Below are positions 19,301 to 31,282 of a DNA stretch of 64,000 bases, piece by piece (positions within the stretch are counted from its first letter, which is position 1; every line of letters begins with the position of its first letter). The stretch is from Diploscapter coronatus (Eukaryota; Nematoda; Chromadorea; Rhabditida; Rhabditidae). The position numbers were made by a program, and so were the translations under genes. The notes under the pieces were generated by a model. That model saw only the letters and a program-made list of their open reading frames with translations. It did not search any database and had not been told where the DNA came from. The stretch is taken from contig OZ038423.1 in assembly GCA_964036155.1 (NCBI GenBank), forward strand, positions 44,345,249 through 44,409,248. Direction: 5' to 3'.

Positions 19301-19459
19301 GAAAGCGAAAATCGTCGGGATGATGATTCCGACTTTTCGCTCAAAAGCGACCGTATCATTATAGTACGCCATAACTGCCTCATAGTCATATTCATCGAAG
19401 ATCGAAGAGTTAGAACTATTCGAACTGGAGGTCGATGCAAGACCAGAGACATTGCTCAT
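16334..19459 (-). CDS. Neuropeptide GPCR, allatostatin-A/galanin receptor type
   Basis: Rhodopsin-class receptor closest by memory to allatostatin-A/galanin receptors such as nematode npr-9. Exons from the 5' end: 19210-19459, 18375-18493, 18171-18326, 17885-17992, 17561-17698, 17172-17301, 16854-16900, 16718-16787, 16334-16371, giving 351 aa. The N-terminus is glycosylation-rich (NVSG, NSSNSS). TM1 has GNVLVVLVALN; TM2 LAVSDLMFLLLCVPYT; TM3 ends in LDRYLAVVYP (DRY motif); TM5 FGYVLPLGISIFLYWRML; ICL3/TM6 ARRKVTRLVSTILF and CWLP; TM7 NSCLNPILYGLLSENFRK. An in-frame ATG at 19486 would add nine residues; a possible acceptor (TTTCCAG) between the two ATGs favours 19459. All phases close, but the acceptor before exon 4 reads AT rather than AG (17993-17994), so either a rare splice, a sequence error or a recent lesion is present. 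One intron carries the element at 16942-17134. Confidence 0.9.
16942..17134. mobile_element. TIR element in neuropeptide-receptor intron
   Basis: GCAGACTTAGG at 16942 and its inverse CCTAAGTCTGC ending at 17134 bound a 193-base element. Internally it has arms containing CGTCAGAAACCCTTTGCGG and, on the right, TCGTCTGACGAAAGGGTTT. A related, shorter copy in reverse orientation is at 45190-45269. It sits inside the intron between the TM6 exon (17172-17301) and the small exon 16854-16900. Confidence 0.65.
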
Positions 19460-22400
19460 CTTTTGATAGAGGATGTCTGGAAACATTTATCTTGCTTCAA
19501 CTTTTTTTTTTTAAATTAGTATCGATTTATTACACTATTTTATATTTATATGCTATGCTTAAATTTTTAAAAAATATTTATGCTAATTTATACCGACCTT
19601 GTATTGTTATATTTTGATTCGATATGTTTCAAATATTGCTTTTTTAAATTTAAATAACTTACTCCGATGGGTTAATAGAACAAGACTAGTGGTGAGATTC
19701 TGAACAATCCAGCTTAAATTAAAAACATCTAACGAATTTTGCATCCAATTGTGATGAGATCTGAAATTATTGTGTTTCAAAATAAATAACGATAGTTTGT
19801 GAATTAACATCGACTAATGCATATTTTTGATGGTGTAAATAATAAGATACCTTCAAAAATTGAAATAATGTCAAATCAAATTACACGATTTTGATGTAAT
19901 GCAATAAAAGAACTACACAATTCTATTGGATAAAATGAAAACACCTCGTATCACTTTGATTTTATTTTCCTCCCTAGGATACACAATAATAAATTACCCA
20001 AAGGATGGCCAATAGATGAAGATAAAAATCGATTTCCGGAAACTTAATCAAATAAAATTATGTCAGCTTCCTTTGAATAATATCCTTAAACGTTAAACAA
20101 AGATTTTTAATTGCAGGCATCAAGGATTGAGAAAGTTGCAAGTGTTTTCAGCAATTAAAATTAATATTGCATAGGCGTGCTTTAGCATTTGTAGTCTGAA
20201 TTAGTTTTGAGAGTCAATTCGAGAAAAAGGTTTCATCATCATATCAATTATTAAGAGGCATGTGTTGATCAAATCATGAATAATTTAATGGCGGAGAATA
20301 CTTTCGACTGATTTTTAGTGGAAAGTACTCGGACTAAAACTATGACGATATAATCAATAATTAAAGCTCGAACGCAGAACAAGGGGTAATTATTCCTAAA
20401 CTAGACTTGCTACGTGGAAACCTAAGAGGATCAAACTTTTTCTCTCGGGATTCTCGGAATCTCTAATCACACGATTGAGCATAGTCAATGAAAAACGTCT
20501 GAAATAATTTGGGAACTCCATATTTTACATGGGAAAGGCAAAGATTTCACGGAAGTGTCTAGGTCAGAATGTTTCGAAGGACGAAAAAAACAAGTGGCAT
20601 GAGAAAAAAGAAAGATTTTTAGAAGAAATTTACGATAGAGGCTAGAGTGTAAGAAGGGAGGGGAGAAATGAAAAAGTGAACATCGAAACTCGGTTCCAAA
20701 AGATTTAGGATGCCGAATAGAAATGATGATAGATTTCCGGATGTATTTAAAGAAACAGTATATGCAAAAAAAAATATGCCGACTTAAAAGAGTGAAATAG
20801 AAAATCATGCTCTGAAATTGTAATAAGATGACCAAATCCTTGTCCATAAAAATATACAAATGTTAAATAATTTAATGCCAAATTAAGAAATTTCAGGTTT
20901 AAATTTTTCATGTATAAACCAATTGAACTTCAGATAAAATTAGAATAGCCTGATGCAGAAAAATATAAATAAAATAGTATAATTGTTCCGAAAATAATAC
21001 AATATCATCCAAGGTTTAAAACATTTCAATAATATATTCATATCTCGCAAAATATGGGATGACTTTTTGCCTTTTCTCTCTTTTGGGTGCGAGTGGGGCA
21101 TCGTTATTTGCCCTTAGGGCATGTTGGAGAGAGGACAATAATTAGAGTGATGCAATTTGAAAGAGAAAAGGAAAGGAAATCAAATGAATAGTCACAGATA
21201 CATGAGAAGTATAGTTAAGTATAATGCTGAAGAAGAAAGAGTTAGAGAAACAAAAAAGACGGTATGGAGAATACTGAAGTTAGAGACAACAAGAAAAAAT
21301 AACAGATGCATGCAAGAGATAACTATACTCAATGCTGAAGAAGAGAGGCCTATAGAAAGATAATGAAATATAGTGCTGAAAATTAAGAGAGAAAAACGAA
21401 GGAGAAGAAGATGAAAATAGTATAGGAAAATAGAAAGTCTGAAAGAAAAAAAGAAGATATAAATAAAAATAAAGAAAAATCATGTAGGACATATGAAATA
21501 TTATGATGGGTAGGCGAGGGGTCTGATGAGAGCTGCGGACCAATCTACTGAATCAGAAAACAAACGGTAAAAAATAACGAGATAATCAAATTGAAATGTG
21601 GTAATGGCTGGAATATGCTTCAAATCGAATCAAGTTATTTTTACCTTATCAAATTGCAATACAGTCTTTATCTGGACAATTTTATAAAAAGAGAAATTGG
21701 TCGTTGGTTAAAAATCTAAAATTTTTTGATAGTTTAAAAATGTTTGTGAATATAAGAAAGTTTGAAACCTATATTTTGAGAAGAAAAAGTTGAAACTTGG
21801 AAATGTCAAAACAATCAAGCTGAAAGTGTAGCATGACTCGGCTCAATTTAGGCTCGAAGGGAACCTATCAACAATCTTTTCGGGTTTTCTGGTTTGGGTT
21901 AGAAAAAATGTAAGAAATTGCACAAATTGGAGGATAGTCCCTAAAATAACATTTTGTTAGCAAAAATCTAAAAAAAAAATCCAAATTTATATCTGATAAA
22001 GGAAGAAGGTAACGATTTCGAAAAAATGCCTAAGCATCAAAGGTTTTGGGCCAGGAATTCAAAACACGGACATTTCAAATGCAGAGATAAGCTTTCGACC
22101 CATCGAGCCATAAAGTCATGTATTAGATTTTTAAATTTCGAACGAAAGATTTGAGGTTCGAATTTGACCTGATAAATGAGTAAGGAAATCGAATTTTTGC
22201 AGTTTGTTTTGAAGATTTTCCGTAACAAATGCGGTGACGATTTTTCGGACCAAACATGAACGAAAATCGAGGCTAATTCTAGAACAAATTTTGGTGATCT
22301 TTGAACTATTATATTCGTTTTTATTCAAATTTGAAAATGATCTCTTAAATTTTCTTCTGCGTCACAACAGGTGAATAGTATTCAGGAGAAAAATCTAAAT

Positions 22401-25400
22401 TTCAAATTTTCTGAAACATAAACTTATCCGAGGGTTCAATATGTATATAGATATTTTTAGGAATGTCAACTGTAATTTAAAAAAAAAAAATAGAATGCCA
22501 AAAATGCTAAAACGCATCATTCAGTTCGAAATGTTTCAAAATGGATTTCAAGAAGCCTAGAAGCCAAAACCCCAGGCTCATCTATTTTTCAAACATGCGA
22601 TATGATGAGAGAGCATCAATCCAATGAGGTGGACTCTACTTTGGCCTGATTTTTAGTTAAATGTCCACATTTTAGATATTAAACCATGATACCCCATTTA
22701 GGTTTTCTGGCCTATCCTTCATCATATGGAAAAATATTTTGAAAATTCACATTTCGCAGAGAATATCTTAGAAAAAGATAATGACTATTCTCGGATTTTG
22801 CACGTTTATCTTATTGGCTCAGATACATCACACTCCTCCTTCAGAATAAAAACCTCTAAGCCGATGCTTAAGCATAGGAAGATAAAGACGGATTAAATAA
22901 GCCACTTCATATTTGGCACCTAGAAATTTAGAAATAACCTTTAGGACACAATGAAGAATAGATTTTGAAAATGCACAGGATATTTTGAGATATTGCCAAG
23001 AAGCTGGAAGAGAATCCATTATTCTGCAGGTTTTATGCGAGTTTTATATGAAAATATGCACATTGTGTGGATTTCTATTCGAAGAAACATAAAGATACCA
23101 TTATATATCCAAAGGAAAAAATATCTGACTTTAAAAGATAAATTGAAAATTAAGTTATGACCTTTTTGAGAAGACGAGAAACGGATTAATTGTTTGTGAA
23201 TACCAATTCAAACAAATTAGCGTGGATCATCAAAATGAAGATAATCTTGACAAAAAGACGCTAAATTTTTAATTTATGCTTTGGCTACGTTTCAATGAAT
23301 TAGGATAAGGAGACGATTTTATCTAGTCAGCCTACCAAATAAGCAGTTATTTTAGCGAAAATTTGAAACATAGTGAAAGAATGTTTACTAAAGGAATAAA
23401 TAGGAACGATTTTTGAATAGAGTTTTACAATTGTTTGTTTTTCTCGAGACGAACACTTCAAATCTAGAGGAAGACGTTACTTGATTCCCCCAGATGAGCT
23501 ATGAAAAATCGCATCAAATACGCGCACAATTTCGTGCACAATCCAAACGTAAACACCAACAATAAAATTACTATTTTCAGAAAAATGTTTTCGAAAATTT
23601 CGATATCGAATTAAAAATGCTCTTATTAATAAAAAAACCTTTAAGTGCGCTAGTTAAGAGCATTAGAAAAATGATAAAAGCGTGGTTCCTGCCAAAATTC
23701 GAGGAAAAACTTCATTTTATTGGGAGAAAAATGACGAAAATAAAGAAAAACGTTGCAAATTTAGAATTCATCAGAAAATTGCAAAATTGAAACATAATGT
23801 CAGAAAGTTGCAAAAGCCAAAAATTTTGAGGAAGAATTTTCTGTTTAAGAACTTTGATCGTATATGCTCCACCACACCATATATCCTATAAACACATCTC
23901 CTAAGTAAAGAAGCATCATCCAATTTAGAGATGCTAGAAAATATCTCTTTTCACTATAAAGAATACTCATCCAAAGTTGTCTGGTATAGTTTACTGATTC
24001 TCTCCGATGTGTAGCTCCATTAAATTAGCATATATGCTGTCTTGAGCGTCGCTGCGGAAGGCGGGAAAATTAGGGGCATTTCTTTTCGTCTCTAATTTTT
24101 ACGTAGTCCATGATAATTTTGGGTAATCAATTTTCCTTGTGTCTCTTGATTTTCCATTGTCTATAATTCAGGGCGTCTTTCGGTGCAGTCAGATGAAAAA
24201 TAGAATAAAAGCATCGAGAGTCTGCGTCTGAGGGGATCTAATGAACTAAAAACTGATCTGATGATATGAGGAAAATACAGAATGACGACAGAAAATTGCG
24301 GACTTACGCAGAATCTGACGAGATTTGGTTAATTCATCGATTTGCGAGAAGAAAGATATCAAGAAAATAATTAGGAAACAAAGTTTAAAAAATATTCTTC
24401 GCAGATCTCGACTATCTCCGATAGGCGATGCTGCTGATCGATAATTTCTCGGCTTATTATCAAGTCTATAGTCACTGATAGCGTATCAGTAGGTGAAGTT
24501 GTTAAAAATGATATAATTTTCAGAATTTCTGAGAATCTTTCATAAAATAAATATGGCCTAGAATAACCATTTCATTAATTTCGGAAAAGAGCCACGAATA
24601 TCGAAAGGAGCGATTCTGAAACACGGGAACACATATCAAATTCTTCGGAAACATATTGATCATAATATTTGCATATACCTACCGATATATCATAATTTTA
24701 CCAATGCCTGGCAGCGATTTCATTTCTAAAACAACCTCAAAGCAATAACTTCGTTTATCTCTTCAGGTAAAAATTAAGGTCAAGCCCGCATACCTACTGT
24801 AGCGCTATTAATTAAAGAGAAACTTATTAATCTTTCGATAGAATATTATAAAGTGTGGTTAGGTAAGTTGATATTAATGACAAAAAATCTCATTATCCTT
24901 ATTTCGGAAATTTGAATAAATTTTTCCTGATTTTTAGCGAATTTCTTTAGATTTTGTACTTAGAGGTATGCCTAATTTTTAAACTGAAAATCCATGTCCT
25001 CATCTCTTTTTGCAATTTTATACGTTTCCCTTGGGACTTTCACATTCTACTGCAGCTTTTGTGTATGTGTGTTTTTTTCTTATAAATCTTATACACTTAT
25101 GTTTTTCCAATAGATTTTTTTCAATTATTTATTTAGCTATAGGCGATATTTGTATGATTTATTATTTAAAAAGCGGCCAATACTTGTTTTTCAAATGTTA
25201 TACTAAAGATCATATTCAGTAGTCCAGCGGAATTTAGTAAACCTTAACTTTCATAGAATACATTTCTGATTAAACATTTAAAATCCATAATTTTAAAGAT
25301 TCTCGGAGATAACGTAAAAAATTAGGAATTTAAAACTATTGATTAGCATCTGAGATCAAATATTATTGTATAACTGACGTTCTATGTCTGTAAAAATGAT

Positions 25401-25406
25401 CATATT
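19460..25406. other. Long gene-poor region
   Basis: About 5.9 kb upstream of the neuropeptide receptor and downstream of chemoreceptor copy A. Open frames here are short and AT-driven, with no family resemblance and no exon-like chain. It includes the receptor's promoter, the purine-rich repeat at 21140-21480, and a short perfect hairpin (ACTGATA-GCG-TATCAGT) near 24473-24489. I see nothing else to annotate. Confidence 0.6.
21140..21480 (+). repeat. Purine-rich tract with degenerate 107-base tandem repeat
   Basis: A stretch dominated by G and A. A block beginning ACAGATACATGAGAAGTATA near 21196 and containing AATGCTGAAGAAGA recurs about 107 bases later, with a third decayed copy near 21358. 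The 68-codon open frame across it is low complexity and probably not a gene. Confidence 0.6.
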
Positions 25407-28322
25407 TTATGTGGATGATGAAACTCTTTTGACTGACACTGTCGATACCTGAGAGATACTGTAATTCGCCGACTTGCCCTGAGCCTTCAGGATCCATTTT
25501 TTCAGCGTTCCTCGAACCTATGATATAAACATATAAACTATCATAATATATATTGGATTATTCATTCATTTTTTAGGTTCAAAAGTCTCATTTCCATTAT
25601 GAAATTTTTTCGGATAAAACTTATCTTGTTCAAGAAACATGTTAATTTTAGTCGTTTAAGATTTTACTTCATGAAAAAATTTACCTCCTTATTCGTTAAC
25701 AGGTAAATATAGGCATTCGCGCTACAGTTGATATAGGCGCTTAGAACGACTAAGGCGTATAACTCCGGTGAATTTGGATTTATGATCATCGGGAAAGTCC
25801 GGAATGAAGTCCAGGCGAAGAGATAGAAGATTGATAGGATCTAAAACTCTTCATCGTGCTAATTTTTACGCATCTGTATATAAGAGTGGATATTATAACC
25901 ATGTGAAATTATAATGATTTTAGATATACTAAATAATATATTTAATATACCAAAAACTGCACTGCATAAGCGTACTCCTTCATTCGTCTCTTTAGTTTTG
26001 CAGCGTCATCAACCGAGTCACTCATTTGACGATTAGCTTTTCGAACGAAATAGACTATCTGATAATTTAGTTATTTATGTAACTTTTATTACTATTCTGA
26101 TTAAGCGATACGACTAAATTTTACGTAAGTTCAGATAATGATGCGATATTTTGAAATATCATCAATTCTTCGAGGAAATGGAGCAAGACTTGGCACAGAG
26201 GATTTCCTTATCAGGAAAGTTACCCTAGTAGTACTATCGAATATGGAGAATCCGAATTTCACGATCCCCTCGTTATATATCTCATTTTTGTATCTAAAAT
26301 TAGGAAAAACTAGAAAGTGTGAAATTCCGTGAAAGTGATTTTCTTTTATTTTGATTTGAAACTGAAAGTCGGGTGTTTTTTTTTTGAAGTTTTTAAGTCC
26401 AAACGGGAATAAAATGTAGTATTTTCAAGAAATTTTTGCAAATTCATGGCCATCTTGTTGAGCTCTGTCGATAAATGTAGGTTTTGTTTATGAAAACACT
26501 TTATGGAATTTCATATTTTTAGCTTTTGTCTGATTTCGGGTACAAAAATGAGGTAAACACCGACTGATGCCTCAATATTCGTATTCGATTGCGCTATCTG
26601 GATAACTTTCCTGATAGGTGAATATTGTGTGTTTGGCCTTTAACATTGATACTCCATTTTCTCAAAGATTTGATGACATATCATCATTTTGTCTTTCTGT
26701 ATTAACTTTTAAACCAATTTTTTCGTTTTCTACAAACTCAAATTCTGAAAATGAGTTACTCGCTGTTTGACGAAAATATTAAAATTGTACTGATACGAAA
26801 TATATATTTTGAGTTAAGTCTGCTCAAAATTGGTCTTTGGGCTGATATGCCCTATTATGAAAAAGGAATAATAATATTCAAAATGTAAGTGTTTGAACTT
26901 ACATAGCTGTAACACACAGCACACACCGCTAACGTGGAGAAGTTTAGTGGTACATCGATATAAAGGTTCGAATAATTCGTTAGGTTACCCTTTTCGATGT
27001 ATGAAACTGATAGGATGACGGGGTCAAATGATAATCTGAATTGTCGAAAATATATCTAACTTAAGAACATTTGTAGCTAAATGAATTTATCTTTTGTGAA
27101 ACATTTCTGGAAAAAAAACTCGAGTAAGAACCTTTGTTTTAGTTATCTTCGAATTCAACTAATTATCATCGAAAGAGAATCTACTTTAATGCAATATTTT
27201 ATGAAGTCTGTGGCTTACTTGCAGCACGGCGTCAGATATTGTGATATGATAGCCATAACAAAGCATATAGGGAACATGCTTAGCATCAGAGTCCTTACTC
27301 GTTCATAGGTGAAAATAGGCAGATGCGAAAAACATATCACGAAAAGTCTGAAATTATCAAATACTGCTTAAATACATTTTTTTTTACCGATTAATGGCCA
27401 TCATCAACATGGCCAGACTTCCTGAATACCAGCAGTACAAGAAAAATCCGCCCATGAAATGGGACCCGTCGCCGTCTCTGCCTCCTAATTAGGAATTTTA
27501 GTCGTTAAATAAATTACTATTTTAATTCATTCTAAAGTTAATATCAATTCTATTTAAATGAATGTCAGAGGTCGATAAGCCAATTTATTACTCTTACGTT
27601 ACTCATTTCAATTACGTCTAGATTGCATAATTAGGCATTTACTTCGAAGACTATTTTGCTTAAAACCTACCCGGAAACAGGTAACTCCCCGTGATGATGC
27701 ATGGAACCAAATATGCCGAACTTAACAAGCATTGAAGACAATCACTGAACAGGTTGAAAGAGGAAATTATGTAGATCGGAGATACTTTCCGAACGAAGGC
27801 CAGATGAAATGAAACACACAGAACGGCAGCTATAATATAGCTATGCTTTTAAATTATAGCATATTTTCTTTATATTTAATCATAATGATATATTGCATTT
27901 ATTCTGTATGTTTTCAGTGAATATATCGTACCTGAAGCCAGAAAACCACATAGAGGAACCAGCTCTAGGCATAGAGTCATGATAAGTTTTAGGGTCTGCA
28001 TTTTTGAAGATTTTACCTAAATTTTAAAGTATTTTTCAGAGAATTCCATACTTGAATATCGAGAAATTACGACATTTTGCATATAGATTAGGTGAAATAA
28101 AGAACTATTTGTATAAAGATTAGAATATCTAAAAAAAATTACACTGTCATATCAGATCTACCAAATACAATTGATAAGATTAGGGGGTATTTATATCCTA
28201 CTCCATCCTTGGATATGAAATCACTCTAACTTTTAGTCTAATGACACCCGAAACTAAATATAGCAAAAACTAAGCGACAACAATAGGCCATACTTAATTT
28301 TTTTACTATCATGTATTAAATA
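25349..28322. repeat. Tandem duplication, copy A
   Basis: About 2.97 kb nearly identical (introns and flanks included) to 31283-34309, in the same orientation. It begins at ACATCTGAGATCAAATATTA just after the chemoreceptor stop and ends past the start codon. Small indels distinguish the copies in introns. The copies are separated by about 2.96 kb of different sequence. Confidence 0.9.
25407..28001 (-). CDS. Serpentine chemoreceptor-like GPCR, copy A
   Basis: Seven-transmembrane receptor, 320 aa, exons from the 5' end: 27932-28001, 27671-27829, 27388-27484, 27219-27347, 26903-27035, 25951-26058, 25685-25840, 25407-25517; every phase closes. Features: TM2 region IYIISSFNLFSDCLQ; TM3 end LMMAINRLFVICFSHLP, with NR in place of DRY; glycosylation sites NLTN and NFST in the second extracellular loop; TM5 VCAVCYSY; basic ICL3 KLKRRMKEYAYAVQFL; TM7 NCSANAYIYLLTNKE, an NAxxY variant of NPxxY; then a helix-8-like VRGTLKKWILKAQGK and a serine-rich tail ending SSST. 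This pattern fits nematode serpentine receptors of the Srx/Srsx type; the ligand is unknown and most such receptors act in chemosensory cilia. The 844-base intron between exons 5 and 6 is much longer than the others. Confidence 0.88.
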
Positions 28323-30079
28323 TTAACACGATTGAATAGAATAAGGCATAAAAATAAGAATAATCCTTACCCTTACAATACCTTGCAACATACTATCGAC
28401 TAATTCATGTAAAATGACAAAAATAGTCTAAAGATTCTTAAGAAATGGGAAGACTTTTATATTCACTAATTTGTAGCTATATACTTTGTGTTCAACTTCG
28501 ACCTTTTAAAAGTTAAATATAAAATATTCCAGAAAAATATAAAACGCGTAAATAAAAAACAAGGAAAGATATTTCAACTCCAATAACGTAGCCAAAAGAC
28601 CAGACGTGTAAACTTTCATTAAGAACCTGGTTGGTTAAATGAATTAAAATTTAGTTTGGATTCGATTTTTTGCAATTGAGTTTAGGTAAATGGATAAGGA
28701 AGCCAAAATTAACCAAATTTAAACTTCACTTTATTCGAAACTAGGGAAAAATAGAATTTCAAATTTACAGAGTTTTGATTGTAAACGAGGAATTATTGTT
28801 AAATTTAAATGATAATGATGATTAATATCACTTTGAATAAGGTAACGTGATACTTAGCGAAAATCTTTATAATGCAAAATTAATTCATTTAAATCTTGCA
28901 ATTAATTAACTGGAGTGCTCAAGTTATTTCTGGCATTTGAATAATTCAATTATAGAGACATGAATCCATGATTTACTGCAAAATGAATAACTCAAAATTT
29001 GTAGACTGAGAAAATGATCATATATATATTTTGAGACTAGACAACTAAAATGAATATACACAAAATAATAAAAATGGTATATCTCTCTCTATTAGTATTT
29101 TTATTAATTGTATCTGTCTGTGCGTGCTTAATGATCAGAAGCTAAGCAAGATCAGCCCTACAAATCATACATGGATAGAAGAGATTATTTTGTCTAGATG
29201 TACCAAATTGAAAATTCTGTGAAATTTGGTTTGAAAAATGGGACTTTTACCCAAAAAAAACCATTTCTTTACTTAGTGAAGGTGTGAAAAAGAAGAAAGG
29301 AAGGGAGAAAGAGTGGAGAGAGAGACGCAAAGAGGAACAACGCGATACGCGGAAAGGATCTAGGAAAGGCATTGCGGCGTGATCGAATGGATAGAGTGGT
29401 TATTTTGCAAGTTATAGCAGGTGTTCATAATTGAACTGAGCTATGATATAATGCGATCACAGCTCGAAGCTTTTTGCAAAAACTATTCGCTGAAACCTTA
29501 ATGTTAGAATTCATTTATGAGAAAACGACAAAAACTAATGGAAAAGAATAGTCAAGCACGGAAAATCTTAATCTGAAGTTTATTTTCACTTTTAGACTAC
29601 ATAATCGTGAGTATTTACATATGAACAGAGCATGCCTGCTATTTTTGAAATTTAATTAGCAAATGACTAAGATTGATAAAGTATGGTAAGGTAGGATAGT
29701 CAAATATGGAACATATTTCCTTTTTAGTAAAATTGCTGAGTGTGTCTGAGCTTAGATCTCGATACCTGGTTGTGAGCAAAGAAGCCTACAGATAGTTCGA
29801 AAGGTAGTCGCGGGACCCGTGTACAGCGTAGTTTTATCACAATTTAATATTTTTGATTTCACCGTTAGTTTCTTCCTTGATGAAAAATTGAATAATGGGT
29901 AGTCATTATCCGACATATCTTGGCCTTGAAAGGTGGTCTCCAGATAGTGGGAAATGAGATCAATGAGAATGGGAATTCCAAATGCAGATAGAATAAAATT
30001 AGCAAATTATTGTATATTCAAAATGCATAAATGGAAAAGGCTTGACAAAGAATTGATCATTATCACCAGGGTCGAGATG

Positions 30080-30520
30080 GAATTAGAGATTCAATGGACC
30101 AGTTCTGGAAAATCAAATACAAATCTAAACCCAAGTCTGGGCTCGAAAATACAATCAAAATTTAGTCCGGATTCCAAAAATCTCGAACTCATGCATCATT
30201 TTCTAAAATTAAAGTCCTAATTCAGATTCAAAAATTCAAATTCAAGTTCGAGCTAAAAAATACAAATAAGGTCAAGTTCAAGTATCCAAATCCAAGTTCA
30301 ACATCTAATTCGAGTTCGAAAATACTTATCAGCTTTAAATTTGCAAGCAAAAAATTTAATTAAAGTAACAATTTTGAAATCGAAATTTAAATTTAATTCC
30401 AATTAAAAATTTTTTAATAAAATTCAAAATCACATCCCAATTCAAATAGTCAAAATTAAAATCAATTTCTCTGTAATAATTCAAATAACACTTTCAATTG
30501 AATTCAAATTGAAATTCCGC
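30080..30520. repeat. Low-complexity AATTCAA/AGTTCGA repeat
   Basis: A run of about 440 bases built from degenerate copies of short words such as AAATTCAAA and AAGTTCGAG, giving many ATTCAA and TTCGA repeats. It looks like decayed simple-sequence DNA. No coding signal. Confidence 0.55.
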
Positions 30521-30530
30521 TAAGCCCTGG

Positions 30531-30552
30531 CGTAACCAGGGCCTAGCCGAGG
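30531..30552. repeat. GC-rich hairpin
   Basis: GCCCTGG-CGTAA-CCAGGGC forms a perfect 7-base-pair stem with a short loop, flanked by partly matching CTAA and CTAG. It stands out in AT-rich DNA and borders a GC-rich stretch to about 30585. It may be the end of an unidentified transposable element. Confidence 0.45.
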
Positions 30553-31282
30553 TGGTCGCGAAGCGGCTGCCGAAAGCTAGTTCTACTATAATTTCATACT
30601 ATACGAAATAAAATTAGAAGTTACGGTATAGTTTTGAAATGTAGTAAAGGGAAAATATCATAAGACAGACTCTTGGTAAGAATCAACCCACTTTGGGAAG
30701 GGGTGTGACTAGAAACAAGATCTCGTTTTTTGATGGTTTCTGACTATATTCGGCCTGAAAATCATGATTCTGGACTTTTTCCGAATTTTTCAAGTCCCAC
30801 TGCTGACCGGTACTGTGTTCTTACGAGACGCTCAATCTCCGGTTTTTCGGTATCAAAATTCTCTTTAGGACTTCTAATTTGTAAATATAAACGAAATAAG
30901 TAGCGTTTCTCGCAAATTTGTGAACAAAATAGGCTAAGCCAGTGCAAAACCACGATTTTTACCATTTTTGTACTGTTTTTAGCCGTAGCTTGCGATAGGA
31001 AGGTCGAATTCGAAAAATGTTTGCACCATTCGACTCAGCTCATCGAACCGAACAATCTGATATAGGTTTTGGGGCGTCGGAATGACTTCTGAAATTTGAT
31101 CCCCCGGGCTTCGGTATCGGACCTGGACTTGAAAACTTCGGACGAAAACCCGGAATCGTGATTCTCAGTTCGAATATAGTTAGTTAATACCAAAAAACCT
31201 CGGAAAAATAACACTTTTGCCACTAGTCACCCCCCTCTATAGAGAGCCGATTCTCTCAGACCTTGTCTTAAATTATGAATTA

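Larger units (their letters stand above)
28323..31282. other. Spacer between the chemoreceptor copies
   Basis: AT-rich, no supported gene. It includes a GA-rich tract (29275-29345), a low-complexity segment (30080-30520), a GC-rich hairpin (30531-30552), two short blocks shared with the flank of copy B (29020-29085, 30585-30662), and a less AT-rich stretch at 30670-31260 with two 62-67 codon minus-strand open frames that I do not recognise and do not call genes. Confidence 0.55.

Noticed and set aside
21157..21363. 68-codon plus-strand open frame
   Set aside because: It is a low-complexity translation of a purine-rich repeat.
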